The position numbers and the translations under genes were made by a program. Source: Mesorhizobium sp. J428 (GTDB taxonomy: Bacteria > Pseudomonadota > Alphaproteobacteria > Rhizobiales > Rhizobiaceae). From it: 64,000 nucleotides of DNA. The notes under the pieces were generated by a model, which saw only the letters and a list, made by a program, of their open reading frames with translations, was not told the origin of the DNA and did no database searches. Shown here one piece after another: positions 55,292 to 64,000 of the stretch (position 1 is the stretch's first letter; every line of letters begins with the position of its first letter). The stretch covers positions 3,572,001 through 3,636,000 of the forward strand of contig NZ_JAJOMX010000001.1 of the NCBI RefSeq assembly GCF_024699925.1, read 5' to 3'.

Positions 55292-56398
55292 TCAAAGCGC
55301 GTACTCGAACAGCGGGCGACCGAAGACCGTCGTGTCCACCTCGACTCCGAGGCCGGGTCCGCCGGGCGGCGTCATATGCCCGTTGGCGATGCGGAAGTCC
55401 GCGCGCGCGTTCGACACCGTCACCCAGTTGTGGAAGTCCACCGTGTGCTGGCGCAGGCCCTCGGGCGTCGACAGGAGGAGGCCGGCATAGGCCGCCGTGT
55501 CGATCTGCGCGCCACCCGTATCCTCGATCGTGATCCTGAGGTTCCTGGCGATCGCGATGTCGCGGAGCAGCTTGGCCTTCGTCACCCCGCCGACACGTGC
55601 GAGCTTGATCGTGATGCCGTCCACCAGTCCGTCGGCGATGGCGCGAAGCAGCACGTCGGCGCCGTCGATCGTCTCGTCCAGCACCAGGGCCCGGTCGCAG
55701 GAGCGGCGGATCGCGAGGTTCTCCTCATAGCTCTCGCAGGGCTGCTCCAGAACATAGTCGAGGTTGCGTGTCGCGGTCAGGAAGCGGCGCGTCTCCATCG
55801 TTCCCCAGCTGCCATTGGCATCGCAGAACAGCACCGTATCCGAGGGCACCGCGGCGCGTACGGCGTCGAGCCGGGCGATGTCCTCGTCGACGTCGAGCCC
55901 GACCTTGACCTGCAGGCGGCGGTAGCCTTCGGCGATGTATTTGCGCGCCCGGGCAGCCATGGCCTCCGGCGCCTCCTGCGCGAGCGAACGGTAGAGCGGC
56001 ACGGAATGGCCGTCGCCGCCGCCCGACAGGGTCGCGAGCGACAGGCCGCTCGTTTTTCCCGTCAGATCCCACAGCGCCATGTCGATCGCGGACTTGGCGT
56101 AGCCGTGCCCCTTGAGAATGAGATCCATCCTGCGGTTCAGAGTCTCTATGGCCGCGGCATCGGCCCCCAGCAGAGTCGGCGCGAGCTGGCCGATCGCGGC
56201 CCGCGCGCCTTCGGCGAACGCCGGATCGTAGAAGCTGCCGAGCGGCGCCGTCTCGCCGTAGCCGGTGACGCCTTTCGCGCTGGTGATTCCGACGATGGTC
56301 GAGTCGAAGCCTTCCGCGCTCCTGCCGCCGGAGCAGCGATAGGTGCCGTCGCGAAACGGCTGCCATTGCCGGTAGACCGTGATGCGCGAAATGGTCAT
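55292..56398 (-). CDS. Enolase-superfamily enzyme (mandelate racemase/muconate lactonizing type)
   Basis: A 368-residue TIM-barrel enzyme. Metal ligands are LFCDANGSW (Asp), LEQPC (Glu) and ALVLDETIDG (Asp/Glu). Catalytic Lys candidates are in LQVKVG (where the first Lys of KxK is Gln) and ITIKLARVGG. The N-terminal RDGTYRCSGGRSAEGFDSTIVGI and GETAPLG segments resemble the cis-3-hydroxy-L-proline dehydratase branch, but function is not assured. It is divergent from kbl and convergent with the cupin gene. Confidence 0.8.
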   Translation of the reverse strand: MTISRITVYRQWQPFRDGTYRCSGGRSAEGFDSTIVGITSAKGVTGYGETAPLGSFYDPAFAEGARAAIGQLAPTLLGADAAAIETLNRRMDLILKGHGYAKSAIDMALWDLTGKTSGLSLATLSGGGDGHSVPLYRSLAQEAPEAMAARARKYIAEGYRRLQVKVGLDVDEDIARLDAVRAAVPSDTVLFCDANGSWGTMETRRFLTATRNLDYVLEQPCESYEENLAIRRSCDRALVLDETIDGADVLLRAIADGLVDGITIKLARVGGVTKAKLLRDIAIARNLRITIEDTGGAQIDTAAYAGLLLSTPEGLRQHTVDFHNWVTVSNARADFRIANGHMTPPGGPGLGVEVDTTVFGRPLFEYAL

Positions 56399-56562
56399 GT
56401 GCCAACTCCCCGGGCCGCCAACGGGATCGACCCGAGCCCCGGTGACAGGCTAGCCGAGCGCTCACGGTTCTGCTGAGCGAAATGCGGCGGCTGGGGTGGT
56501 CGCTTTTTCGATAGATTTCCGCACGCGCAGGCGCAATTGTCCCCGTCACACGGGAGACGACC

Positions 56563-57750
56563 ATGCGCGACGCCTTTATTTCGCACCTCGCGACCGAACT
56601 CGACGGACTGAAGTCCACCGGTCTCTACAAGAGCGAGCGCGTCATCACCTCGATGCAGTCTGCCGAGATCGAGGTGGCAGGCGGTGCGCACGTGCTGAAT
56701 TTCTGCGCCAACAACTATCTCGGCCTCGCCGACCACGAGGACCTGCGCGCGGCCGCCAAGGCCGGTCTCGACCGCTACGGCTACGGCATGGCCTCGGTAC
56801 GCTTCATCTGCGGCACGCAGGAGGAGCACAAGCAACTGGAGGCGCGTATCTCGTCCTTCCTCGGTTTCGAGGACACGATCCTCTACGGCTCCTGCTTCGA
56901 CGCCAATGGCGGCTTGTTCGAGACGCTGCTGTCCGAGGAGGACGCCGTCATCTCCGACGCGCTGAACCATGCCTCGATCATCGACGGTGTACGCCTCTCC
57001 AAGGCCCAGCGCTTCCGCTATGCCAACAACGACATGAAGGCGCTGGAAGAGGAATTGAAGAAGGCCGAAGCCTGCCGCTTCAAGCTCATCGCCACCGACG
57101 GCGTGTTCTCGATGGACGGAATCATCGCCAATCTCGCCGGCGTCTGCGATCTTGCGGAAAAGTATGGTGCGATGGTCATGGTCGACGACAGCCATGCCGT
57201 CGGCTTCGTGGGGAAACATGGCCGCGGCTCGGCTGAGCATTGCGGCGTCGAGGGCAGGGTGGACATCATCACCGGCACGCTCGGCAAGGCGCTCGGCGGC
57301 GCCTCGGGCGGTTACACGTCGGGCCGGCGCGAAGTGGTCGACTGGCTGCGCCAGCGCTCCCGGCCATACCTGTTCTCCAACACGCTGATGCCGGCGATCG
57401 CCGCAGCCTCACTGAAAGTGTTCGACATCGTCGAGAAGGGCGCTGCATTGCGCGCAAAGCTCGCCGGCAACGCCGCGAGATTCCGCGACAAGATGGGCAA
57501 GGCCGGCTTCACCCTCGCCGGCGCCGACCATCCGATCATCCCGGTCATGCTGGGCGACGCATCGCTCGCGCAGGAGATGGCGGCGCGGATGCTGAAGCGG
57601 GGGATTTACGTCATCGGCTTCTCGTTCCCGGTGGTGCCGAAGGGCCAGGCCCGCATCCGGACGCAGATGTCGGCGGCGCATTCGCAGCACGATATCGACA
57701 GGTGCGTGGAGGCGTTTGTGGAAGTGGGCAAGGAACTGGGGGTCGTCTGA
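56563..57750 (+). CDS. kbl: Glycine C-acetyltransferase (2-amino-3-ketobutyrate CoA ligase)
   Basis: Second step of threonine breakdown: 2-amino-3-ketobutyrate + CoA to glycine + acetyl-CoA, with pyridoxal phosphate. The 395-residue protein has [14 protein letters not shown] near the start, [17 protein letters not shown] (cofactor Asp) and [14 protein letters not shown] (Schiff-base Lys). It overlaps tdh by one base (TGATG), as expected for the two-step pathway. Confidence 0.96.
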   Translation: MRDAFISHLATELDGLKSTGLYKSERVITSMQSAEIEVAGGAHVLNFCANNYLGLADHEDLRAAAKAGLDRYGYGMASVRFICGTQEEHKQLEARISSFLGFEDTILYGSCFDANGGLFETLLSEEDAVISDALNHASIIDGVRLSKAQRFRYANNDMKALEEELKKAEACRFKLIATDGVFSMDGIIANLAGVCDLAEKYGAMVMVDDSHAVGFVGKHGRGSAEHCGVEGRVDIITGTLGKALGGASGGYTSGRREVVDWLRQRSRPYLFSNTLMPAIAAASLKVFDIVEKGAALRAKLAGNAARFRDKMGKAGFTLAGADHPIIPVMLGDASLAQEMAARMLKRGIYVIGFSFPVVPKGQARIRTQMSAAHSQHDIDRCVEAFVEVGKELGVV

Positions 57751-58784
57751 TGTCCAACATGATGCGCGCCCTCGTCAAAGCCCGGCCGGAGCCCGGCATC
57801 TGGATGGAGCGCGTGCCGATCCCGGAGATCGGACCGAACGACGTATTGATCAAGGTCAGGAAATCGGCCATCTGCGGCACCGACGTGCACATCTACAATT
57901 GGGACCAGTGGGCGCAGAAGACCGTGCCGGTTCCGATGGTGACCGGCCACGAATTCGTCGGCACGGTGGCCGACGTCGGTTCGGCCGTGACCGAATACAA
58001 GCTCGGCCAGCGCGTCTCGGGCGAGGGGCACATCGTCTGCGGCCATTGCCGCAACTGCCGCGCCGGCAGGGGGCATCTCTGCCGCAACACGCTGGGCGTC
58101 GGCGTCAACCGGCCAGGCTCCTTCGGCGAATACGTCGCGATCCCGCAGCACAATGTCGTGCCGATCCCCGACGACATCCCGGAGGAGGTGGCGGCAATCT
58201 TCGATCCGCTCGGCAATGCCGTCCACACCGCGCTGTCCTTCGATCTCGTCGGCGAGGACGTGCTGGTCACCGGCGCCGGGCCGATCGGCATCATGGGCGC
58301 GCTGGTGGCGCAATGCGTCGGCGCGCGCAAGGTGGTTATCACCGACATCAATCCCGTCCGCCTCGATCTCGCGAAGAAGCTCGGCGTCCAGCACGTCGTC
58401 GATGCCTCGAAGGACAAGCTCCGCGACGTCATGCGCGACATCGGCATGACGGAGGGCTTCGACGTCGGACTGGAAATGTCGGGCGCCGCGCCCGCCTTCC
58501 GCGACATGATCGACACGATGAACAATGGCGGCAAGATCGCCATCCTCGGCATCGCGCCGACCGGTTTCGAGATCGACTGGAACAAGGTGATCTTCAAGAT
58601 GCTGCATCTCAAGGGGATCTACGGCCGCGAGATGTTCGAAACCTGGTACAAGATGATCGCGCTGGTCCAGGGCCCGCTCGATGTGACGGGGCTCATCACG
58701 CACCGCATTGATATCGACGACTACATCGACGGCTTCGAGGCGATGAAGAGCGGCAATTCTGGCAAAGTGGTGATGGACTGGTGA
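57750..58784 (+). CDS. tdh: L-threonine 3-dehydrogenase
   Basis: NAD-dependent oxidation of threonine to 2-amino-3-ketobutyrate, feeding kbl. The 344-residue protein is a zinc-binding medium-chain dehydrogenase. [14 protein letters not shown] and GHEFVG carry the catalytic zinc site, [15 protein letters not shown] has the four structural-zinc cysteines, and [16 protein letters not shown] is the Rossmann motif. Upstream in-frame sequence belongs to a shadow of kbl. Confidence 0.97.
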   Translation: MSNMMRALVKARPEPGIWMERVPIPEIGPNDVLIKVRKSAICGTDVHIYNWDQWAQKTVPVPMVTGHEFVGTVADVGSAVTEYKLGQRVSGEGHIVCGHCRNCRAGRGHLCRNTLGVGVNRPGSFGEYVAIPQHNVVPIPDDIPEEVAAIFDPLGNAVHTALSFDLVGEDVLVTGAGPIGIMGALVAQCVGARKVVITDINPVRLDLAKKLGVQHVVDASKDKLRDVMRDIGMTEGFDVGLEMSGAAPAFRDMIDTMNNGGKIAILGIAPTGFEIDWNKVIFKMLHLKGIYGREMFETWYKMIALVQGPLDVTGLITHRIDIDDYIDGFEAMKSGNSGKVVMDW

Positions 58785-59329
58785 GGGGCCGTATAGAGCG
58801 TGACGCCGAGGCGAAATTTCCGAGCTCGAAGTTCCTGAAGAGCTTCATCACACGCCATGAACGTTCAGTCGATGGCATATCGAACATCAAGGCCGGTATC
58901 GCCGCCATAGCGGGTATGCTCGCGGTGGGCTATCTCGCCTATGTGACTGGTCAACCGCTGTTGCTGGCGCCGCTGGGATCGACGTCTGTCCTGCTGTTCG
59001 CCCAGCCGAGCAACCCTCTGTCCCAGCCGATCAACGTGATGATGGGCTTCCTGATCGGGGCGGTCGTCTGCGAGGCGGTATTTTTCGCGCTACCCGGCAC
59101 CTGGCTCGCGGCCGCGGTCTCGGTGGGGCTCGCGATCGTTCTGATGCGGGCGTTCCGCGTCACCCACCCACCGGCCGGCGCGTTGCCGATCCTGGCCTTC
59201 GGCCAAGGCCTGCACGGCGTCAAGCTGTTCGCCGTCGTCTTCGTCGGCTGCACGATCCTGGTGGCATTGGCGCTGATCGTCCACCGCATCCCACCGAGGC
59301 GCCAGTATCCCCTGCGCGTCGAAGGCTAG
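58781..59329 (+). CDS. HPP family membrane protein
   Basis: A 182-residue integral membrane protein with four helices and the diagnostic [14 protein letters not shown] (HPP motif) near residue 125. [21 protein letters not shown] is also typical. Some members carry nitrite in chloroplasts; the bacterial role is not fixed. GTG 58781 overlaps the tdh stop (GTGA), so it joins the threonine operon. Its TAG stop shares CTAG with the convergent gene. Confidence 0.88.
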   Translation: MRGRIERDAEAKFPSSKFLKSFITRHERSVDGISNIKAGIAAIAGMLAVGYLAYVTGQPLLLAPLGSTSVLLFAQPSNPLSQPINVMMGFLIGAVVCEAVFFALPGTWLAAAVSVGLAIVLMRAFRVTHPPAGALPILAFGQGLHGVKLFAVVFVGCTILVALALIVHRIPPRRQYPLRVEG

Positions 59330-59532
59330 ACCTCGTCGAAGCGGCTGCCTTCCCTCGAGGGGTCTTTCCGCAGCACTGCCTCCTCGAGCTCGTTGGGAAG
59401 GGCTTCGTCGCTCTCCTGATACGGATTGTCGTCGTCTTCCTCGGGAAGTTCGCCGCTCGGCTCTTCGTCAAGCAGATCTTCCGGAAGCTCTACCAGCGGA
59501 ACCTCTTCGCGTTCGGTCGGTCTGTCGGCCAT
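59326..59532 (-). CDS. Small acidic hypothetical protein
   Basis: A 68-residue, strongly acidic protein ([32 protein letters not shown], read in parts), probably disordered. GGAG stands eight bases before ATG 59532. I know no function for it. It starts 67 bases from the divergent glycosylase gene and ends in the shared CTAG. Confidence 0.65.
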   Translation of the reverse strand: MADRPTEREEVPLVELPEDLLDEEPSGELPEEDDDNPYQESDEALPNELEEAVLRKDPSREGSRFDEV

Positions 59533-59599
59533 CTTGCATTCTCCTTGCCTTTCCTCCCCAACCGTTCGAAGTGGCATCGGTTCCCGTTTCCTGAGCGCC

Positions 59600-60157
59600 A
59601 TGACGACATCCTCCGACCTTGCCGCCTTCTTCTCCCGCTCTTCGACCGAAGTCGCGCGCGACCTGATCGGCGCCACGCTGCTGGTGGACGGCGTCGGCGG
59701 CAGGATCGTCGAGACGGAGGCCTATGCGGGCGACGATCCCGCCTCCCACAGCTTCCGCGGGCCGACGGCGCGCAACGCGGCGATGTTCGGGCCGCCGGGG
59801 CACGCCTATGTCTACCGCTCCTACGGCATCCACTGGTGTCTGAACTTCGTCTGCCTGCCCGGCAGCGCGGTGCTGATCCGGGCGCTGGAGCCGCTGGCGG
59901 GGATCGAGGTGATGGCGCAGCGCCGCGGAACGGAGGATCCGCGTGCGCTGTGCTCCGGTCCGGGACGTCTGGCGCAGGCGCTGGCAGTCGACGTCTCGCT
60001 CGACGGCGCGGCCCTGTCGCGCCCGCCCTTTCACCTCGAAGCCGGATCGGGATCGGCCGACATCGCCGTCGGCCCCCGCATCGGCATAACCAAGGCGGCC
60101 GATATGCCATGGCGCTTCGGCCTCGCCGGATCGCCTTTCCTCAGCCGGCGGATGTGA
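59600..60157 (+). CDS. DNA-3-methyladenine glycosylase, AAG/MPG type
   Basis: Broad-specificity alkyladenine repair glycosylase, a different fold from Tag. The 185-residue protein has [40 protein letters not shown] (read in parts) with the catalytic Glu in VETEAY and the YVYxxYGxH signature. GPGRLAQAL and [11 protein letters not shown] close the domain. ATG 59600 begins [11 protein letters not shown]. It is followed by the metallo-hydrolase gene after 66 bases. Confidence 0.93.
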   Translation: MTTSSDLAAFFSRSSTEVARDLIGATLLVDGVGGRIVETEAYAGDDPASHSFRGPTARNAAMFGPPGHAYVYRSYGIHWCLNFVCLPGSAVLIRALEPLAGIEVMAQRRGTEDPRALCSGPGRLAQALAVDVSLDGAALSRPPFHLEAGSGSADIAVGPRIGITKAADMPWRFGLAGSPFLSRRM

Positions 60158-60223
60158 CGGGCTCGACGCAGCCGGGGCGGGCGGATAGCTTCGACGGTTG
60201 ATAGTCCGCCGTCCGGAAGAGTC

Positions 60224-61123
60224 ATGACCGCCCAACTCGTCACTCTCGGCTCGAAAGGCGGCCCCGCGATCCGCCCCAGCGGGCCGTCGCCGACCTCCTC
60301 GCTGCTGCGGCTCGGCGGCCGAACGATCGTCGTTGACTGCGGCCTCGGCGTCTCTCGTGGGCTGGTCGAGGCCGGCGTCAACCTCAAGGAACTCGACCTC
60401 ATCTTCATCACCCACTTGCATTCCGACCACGTTCTGGAACTGGGCGGCCTGTTGCATACCGCCTGGACGACCGGGCTCGACCGCGAGGTGCGCGTCTTCG
60501 GCCCGCCGGGCACCGGTCACTACTGGTCGCGTTTCGCGCAGGCGCTGGAGTTCGACATAGAGATCCGGATTGCCGACGAAGGCCGGCCGGACATCCGCGA
60601 TCTCGTGCGGATCGAGGAATTCGTCGAAGGGCCGGTGCTGGACGAGGCCGGGCTGGCGGTCTCGGCGCTGCGCGTCGACCATCCGCCTGTCACCGACTGC
60701 TTCGCGCTGCGGTTCGATCATGCCGACAGGCGCATAGTGTTCTCGGCCGACACGGCGCTTTTCCCGCCGCTTGCCGATTTTGCGCGGGGCGCCGACGTGC
60801 TGGTCCACGAGGCGATGCTCGCCGACGGCGTCGAGCGGCTCGTCGCCCGCACGGGCAACGGCGCGCGGCTGAGGGAGCATCTGCTGGTCAGCCACAGTTT
60901 CGCGGCGGATGCCGGCCGCATCGCCACCGAAGCAGGTGTCGGGCGGCTGGTGCTCAACCATCTCATTCCCGCCGATGATCCCGCAATCACGCCCGACCAT
61001 TGGGTCAGGGCCGTGCGGGAGACGTGGCAAGGGCCGTTGACAATTGCCCGCGACGGGCTGTTGGTTGAGTTCGGAACGGCCGGACGCGACAATGAGGAAC
61101 CGGCCGCGGGAGGAATTGCATGA
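60224..61123 (+). CDS. MBL-fold metallo-hydrolase
   Basis: A 299-residue metallo-beta-lactamase-fold enzyme. The zinc motif is FITHLHSDHVLELGGL (HxHxDH), with VLVHEAML and the C-terminal LLVSHSFAADAGRIA and LNHLIP completing the site. It resembles the RNase Z / arylsulfatase-like group. Overlap with the FAH gene by four bases (ATGA) suggests one pathway, probably hydrolysis of a lactone or ester intermediate; that is inference. Confidence 0.85.
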   Translation: MTAQLVTLGSKGGPAIRPSGPSPTSSLLRLGGRTIVVDCGLGVSRGLVEAGVNLKELDLIFITHLHSDHVLELGGLLHTAWTTGLDREVRVFGPPGTGHYWSRFAQALEFDIEIRIADEGRPDIRDLVRIEEFVEGPVLDEAGLAVSALRVDHPPVTDCFALRFDHADRRIVFSADTALFPPLADFARGADVLVHEAMLADGVERLVARTGNGARLREHLLVSHSFAADAGRIATEAGVGRLVLNHLIPADDPAITPDHWVRAVRETWQGPLTIARDGLLVEFGTAGRDNEEPAAGGIA

Positions 61124-62130
61124 AGCTTGCCTCGGTGAGGAATGGCCGCCGCGACGGTCGTCTGGTCGTCGTCTCGCGCGATCTGACGCGCTGCACGGAC
61201 GCCTCCTATCTCGTGCCCACCCTGCAGTCGGCGCTCGATGACTGGCGGCGCATCGCCCCGCATCTGCAGGCGCTCGCCGAATCGCTCGAGCACGGCGCGG
61301 TGCCGTTCGAGCGTTTCCACGAGCACGACGCGCTGTCGCCCCTGCCGCGCGCCTACCAGTGGGCGGATGCCTCGTCCTTCCTCAATCACGTCGAACTGGT
61401 CAACACGGCCCGTGGGCGCGAGGTCCCGGAAAGCTTCAGAACCGAGCCGATGATCTACCAGGGCGGCTCCGACGCGTTCCTGGCGCCGCGCGAGTCGATC
61501 CCGCTCGGCGACGAAACCTGGGGCCTCGATTTCGAGGGCGAGGTGGCCGTCATTGTCGACGACGTGCCGCTGGGTGCCGACGCGGCCACTGCGCGCGAGG
61601 CGATCCGGCTGGTCATGCTCGTCAACGACGTGTCGCTGCGCTACCTGGCCGCCGGCGAGCTCGCCAAGGGCTTCGGCTTCTACCAGGCGAAGCCCTCGTC
61701 CGCCTTCTCGCCCGTCGCCGTGACGCCGGACGAGCTGGGCGAGGCGTGGAATGACGGCAAGGTGCACCTGCCGCTGAGCGTCGACCTCAACGGCAGGCCG
61801 TTCGGCCGGGCGAACGCCGGCATCGGCATGTTGTTCGACTTCGGCGAGATCATCGCGCATGCCGCCAAGACGCGGCCCATCTGCGCAGGGTCGATCTTCG
61901 GCTCCGGCACCGTGTCGAACAAGGGCGAGGATGGCCCCGGCAAGCCGGTTTCGGACGGCGGCGTCGGCTATTCCTGCATCCTCGAACAGCGAACCGTGGA
62001 GAAGCTACTGTCCGGCTCCTCCGTCACGCCCTTCATGAAGGCGGGCGATACGGTGCGCATCGAGATGAAGGACGAGCGCGGCCATTCCATCTTCGGCGCG
62101 ATCGAGCAGACGGTCGAGTTAAAGGGCTGA
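61120..62130 (+). CDS. Fumarylacetoacetate hydrolase family protein
   Basis: A 336-residue enzyme of the FAH superfamily, which cleaves C-C bonds in diketo acids. Metal-site elements are DFEGEVAVIVDDV (Glu-x-Glu), LGDETWGL and VMLVNDVSLR. GFYQAKPSSAFSPVAVTPDEL and GSGTVSNKGEDGPG are family signatures. The N-terminal RNGRRDGRLVVVSRDL is characteristic of the bacterial FAA-hydrolase subset. It is co-transcribed with the MBL gene. Confidence 0.9.
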   Translation: MKLASVRNGRRDGRLVVVSRDLTRCTDASYLVPTLQSALDDWRRIAPHLQALAESLEHGAVPFERFHEHDALSPLPRAYQWADASSFLNHVELVNTARGREVPESFRTEPMIYQGGSDAFLAPRESIPLGDETWGLDFEGEVAVIVDDVPLGADAATAREAIRLVMLVNDVSLRYLAAGELAKGFGFYQAKPSSAFSPVAVTPDELGEAWNDGKVHLPLSVDLNGRPFGRANAGIGMLFDFGEIIAHAAKTRPICAGSIFGSGTVSNKGEDGPGKPVSDGGVGYSCILEQRTVEKLLSGSSVTPFMKAGDTVRIEMKDERGHSIFGAIEQTVELKG

Positions 62131-62146
62131 GAGACCGGGGGTGAGG

Positions 62147-62611
62147 ATGGCTAGGTTTGCTTATGCCGCGCTTTTGTTGCTGAGCCTCGTCGGCTCGTCG
62201 GCAGCACAGGACGAGTTGCGCAACGCGGCGGAGCGCTATGTAAAGCTGGACGCGGTCCAGGACCTGCTCGACTTCATGCTTGGTCCGGGCTTTCTGGAGC
62301 CTCTGATGGGGGCATTGGCCGGCGACAAGTTGAAGCCTGATCTCAAGTCGCAGATGGTGGCGATCGGAACTGAGGAACTCGCGAAGATAAGACCCTCGGT
62401 CGAGGCGGCAATGGCGGAGGCAGCAGCCGAGATCTTCAGTGTGAAGGAGATCGAAGCCCTGATCGCTTTCTATAGCTCGGAGCATGGAGCGTCGGTGATC
62501 AGAAAGATGCAGCCGTTTAACAATGCCTATCTCGTCCGCATCACTCCCGATCTGCAACGCCTGCAAGCCGTCATGGAAGCGCGGGTTCGCGAGATTGCCA
62601 GCCCCCGATAA
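62147..62611 (+). CDS. Exported DUF2059 protein
   Basis: A 154-residue secreted protein with a signal peptide (FAYAALLLLSLVGSSAAQ). The helical DUF2059 core follows: FSVKEIEALIAFYSSEHGASVIRKM. The domain is common in proteobacterial periplasmic proteins of unknown role. Composition is a little lower in GC than neighbours. GTG 62141 is an alternative start. Confidence 0.75.
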   Translation: MARFAYAALLLLSLVGSSAAQDELRNAAERYVKLDAVQDLLDFMLGPGFLEPLMGALAGDKLKPDLKSQMVAIGTEELAKIRPSVEAAMAEAAAEIFSVKEIEALIAFYSSEHGASVIRKMQPFNNAYLVRITPDLQRLQAVMEARVREIASPR

Positions 62612-62625
62612 GCCAAGAGGTTCGA

Positions 62626-62928
62626 ATGCGAGACGCGCTCCAGAACCCAACCATGTTCTTCGCCTTCTGCGGTCTGTGGGCAGCGGCGATGATCGCGATG
62701 TGGATTTCGGTGACGCGGCTCTGCTATGCCATCGAGGCACGCTCCGGCCGTCCTATACTGGGAAACGGCCTGCCCGGCTTCGCCAACGTCTTTCCGGTCG
62801 CTTTCAATTTTGGCGTGGCGAAGGACAAAGAGACTCAGCGCATGCGTTGGCGAATGATCCAGCGATTGCTGGTCATCGGCGTAGGATTTGCGTTCTTTTT
62901 GATCGTGCTGCGTGAGGCGGACATCTGA
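62626..62928 (+). CDS. Hypothetical membrane protein, 100 residues
   Basis: Two hydrophobic segments are visible (MFFAFCGLWAAAMIAMWISV and QRLLVIGVGFAFFLIVL). Between them lies a short soluble part with RPILGNGLPGFANVFPVAFNFG. It follows the DUF2059 gene by 14 bases and is probably co-transcribed. I do not recognise a family. The 123-base gap after it holds nothing I can name. Confidence 0.6.
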   Translation: MRDALQNPTMFFAFCGLWAAAMIAMWISVTRLCYAIEARSGRPILGNGLPGFANVFPVAFNFGVAKDKETQRMRWRMIQRLLVIGVGFAFFLIVLREADI

Positions 62929-63051
62929 GTGCTTTACGCATCCGCCGAAGATTGTTATGAAACATACCAATCCGGTGCGTGTGTTTGCCTTGTGTAATCA
63001 AGGGAGATAGCGTCACTCTGGGGAGACTGAAGGTAACGTTCGGGAGGCGGC

Positions 63052-63582
63052 GTGAACCTTTCATCTATCGTGCACGCGCTTGCGAGATGGCTGGCCATCC
63101 TGGGCGGTCTTTTTCTCGTCGCCATAACGGTCATGACGGTGATCAGCATCGTCGGCCGCGCCTTCATCTCGGTCGGGCTCGGGCCGGTTCCCGGCGATTT
63201 CGAACTCGTTGAGGCGGGAATCGGCTTCGCGGTATTTGCGTTCCTGCCGTGGTGCCAACTCAACCGCGGCCATGCCGACGTCGACCTGTTCACGAGCTAC
63301 CTCTCGCCCGCGGTGAATCGCGTCCTCAATTTGCTCTGGGAAATCGTCCTGGGGCTGGTCACGATCCTCATCGCCTGGCGCCTGTGGGTCGGCATGCTCG
63401 AGAAGCGCGAGTATGGCGAAATCACCTTCATCCTGCAGTTCCCGATCTGGTGGGGCATGGCCCTGTGCGCGGGCGCCGCCGTGGTCGGCGTAATCGTTGC
63501 CGTCTACATGATCGCGATCAGGGTGATGGAAGTCGTGCAGGGACGTTCCCTGCTGGCCCCGGCGGCGGGAGCAGTCCATTGA
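63052..63582 (+). CDS. TRAP transporter small permease (DctQ)
   Basis: Small membrane subunit of a tripartite ATP-independent periplasmic transporter. The 176-residue protein has four helices, with VPGDFELVEAGIGFAVFAFLPWCQLNRGHADVDLF as the DctQ-like core (read in parts). GTG 63052 is supported by GGGAGG nine bases upstream. The large permease begins in the overlap; no substrate-binding protein is upstream in the window. Confidence 0.9.
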   Translation: MNLSSIVHALARWLAILGGLFLVAITVMTVISIVGRAFISVGLGPVPGDFELVEAGIGFAVFAFLPWCQLNRGHADVDLFTSYLSPAVNRVLNLLWEIVLGLVTILIAWRLWVGMLEKREYGEITFILQFPIWWGMALCAGAAVVGVIVAVYMIAIRVMEVVQGRSLLAPAAGAVH

Positions 63583-64000
63583 GCGCGCTCGAGATTGGCC
63601 TCTGGTCGTTTCCCGTCCTTCTGGTTCTCATTTTCCTGCGCATGCCGATCGGGTTGGCGATGCTGATCTGCGGTCTCGGCGGGTCATGGATACTGGCGGG
63701 CAGCACGATCCCGATCATGGCCAAGCTGAAGTCCGAAACCTACTCCACCTTCGCCAGCCATTCGCTGTCGATCATTCCGCTGTTCCTGTTGATGGGGCAG
63801 TTCGCCGGCCTCGGCGGTATGTCGCAGTCGTTGTTCAAGGCGGCGAACGCCTGGCTGGGCCACCGGCGTGGCGGCGTGGCGATGGCTGCGATTGGTGCCT
63901 GCGCCGGCTTCGGTGCGATCTGCGGTTCCTCGCTGGCGACGGCGGCCACGATGGCGCAGGTCGCGCTGCCGGAGCTGAAGCGCTACGGCTATTCGGGCGG
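63579..64000 (+). CDS. TRAP transporter large permease (DctM), partial
   Basis: The open frame runs off the window edge after about 140 residues. TTG 63579 overlaps the DctQ stop (TTGA). The start MSALEIGLWSFPVLLVLIFLRMPIGLAMLICG and the later SIIPLFLLMGQFAGLGGMSQSLFKAANAWLG and AICGSSLATAATMAQVALPEL are DctM signatures (read in parts). The rest of the gene and the substrate-binding protein lie beyond the window. Confidence 0.92.
   Translation, partial: MSALEIGLWSFPVLLVLIFLRMPIGLAMLICGLGGSWILAGSTIPIMAKLKSETYSTFASHSLSIIPLFLLMGQFAGLGGMSQSLFKAANAWLGHRRGGVAMAAIGACAGFGAICGSSLATAATMAQVALPELKRYGYSG

Overview
This window looks like one chromosomal segment of a high-GC alphaproteobacterium of the order Rhizobiales, most likely Phyllobacteriaceae (the Mesorhizobium/Aminobacter neighbourhood). 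The evidence is the hisS-hisZ-hisG block with a short-form HisG, the CIRCE-controlled groES-groEL pair with an RpoH-like promoter, the waaA-lpxK lipid A block with DUF4170 and DUF374 neighbours, several small rhizobial DUF families, and an intergenic palindromic repeat of the kind common in these genomes. Almost everything is housekeeping or core metabolism. I see no phage, insertion sequence, CRISPR array, rRNA or tRNA. No gene-free stretch exceeds about 260 bases.

Layout. 1-2.8 kb: glcF (glycolate oxidase iron-sulphur subunit), then a lower-GC patch with two broken reading frames of unknown function. 2.8-6.6 kb: a BASS-type transporter, an L,D-transpeptidase, tag glycosylase with a DUF1801 gene, and a two-gene unit of unknown envelope proteins, one frameshifted. 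6.8-10.4 kb: hisS (frameshifted), hisZ, hisG. 10.4-18 kb: two DoxX paralogues, fumC, a diguanylate cyclase, a 59-residue CsbD gene, a GNAT/XRE-cupin pair and groES-groEL. 18-25.6 kb: a DUF2189 membrane protein, a TadG-like vWA protein, a degenerate EAL protein, a HAD hydrolase, ribF, hdeD and a vapBC toxin-antitoxin module. 25.8-36.5 kb: ileS, a lipoprotein, tadA, an rluB-type pseudouridine synthase with very long disordered tails, rsmD, an M16 protease pair and a patatin-like gene (frameshifted at its start). 36.5-45.9 kb: MATE and CPA2 transporters, pmbA/tldE, an inositol-phosphatase-family enzyme, DUF4170, a DUF374 acyltransferase-like gene, waaA, lpxK and DUF2093. 45.9-53.5 kb: mutL, a GGDEF-EAL protein, gcdH, prmB and a GGDEF protein. 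53.5-64 kb: a 2-oxoglutarate/Fe(II)-type oxygenase, a cupin, an enolase-superfamily enzyme, kbl-tdh (threonine degradation), HPP, an alkyladenine glycosylase, a metallo-hydrolase with a FAH-family enzyme, and the start of a TRAP transporter.

The most useful observations are these. (1) Five genes, one of them the essential hisS, are broken by single-base length changes at short G/C runs, which points to consensus errors more than to biology. (2) hisS carries an internal AT-richer tract of about 320 bases. (3) The XRE-cupin regulator has a recognisable promoter with a palindrome over its -10 box and a predicted leaderless transcript. (4) The vapBC operator is a perfect 11-base inverted repeat over the -10 box. 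(5) tag is preceded by two mutually exclusive hairpins. I did not find a convincing wholly new multi-gene system. The best candidates for undescribed function are the low-GC patch at 1.5-2.8 kb, the 77-residue/140-residue pair at 6.0-6.6 kb and the oxygenase/cupin/enolase neighbourhood at 53.5-56.4 kb.
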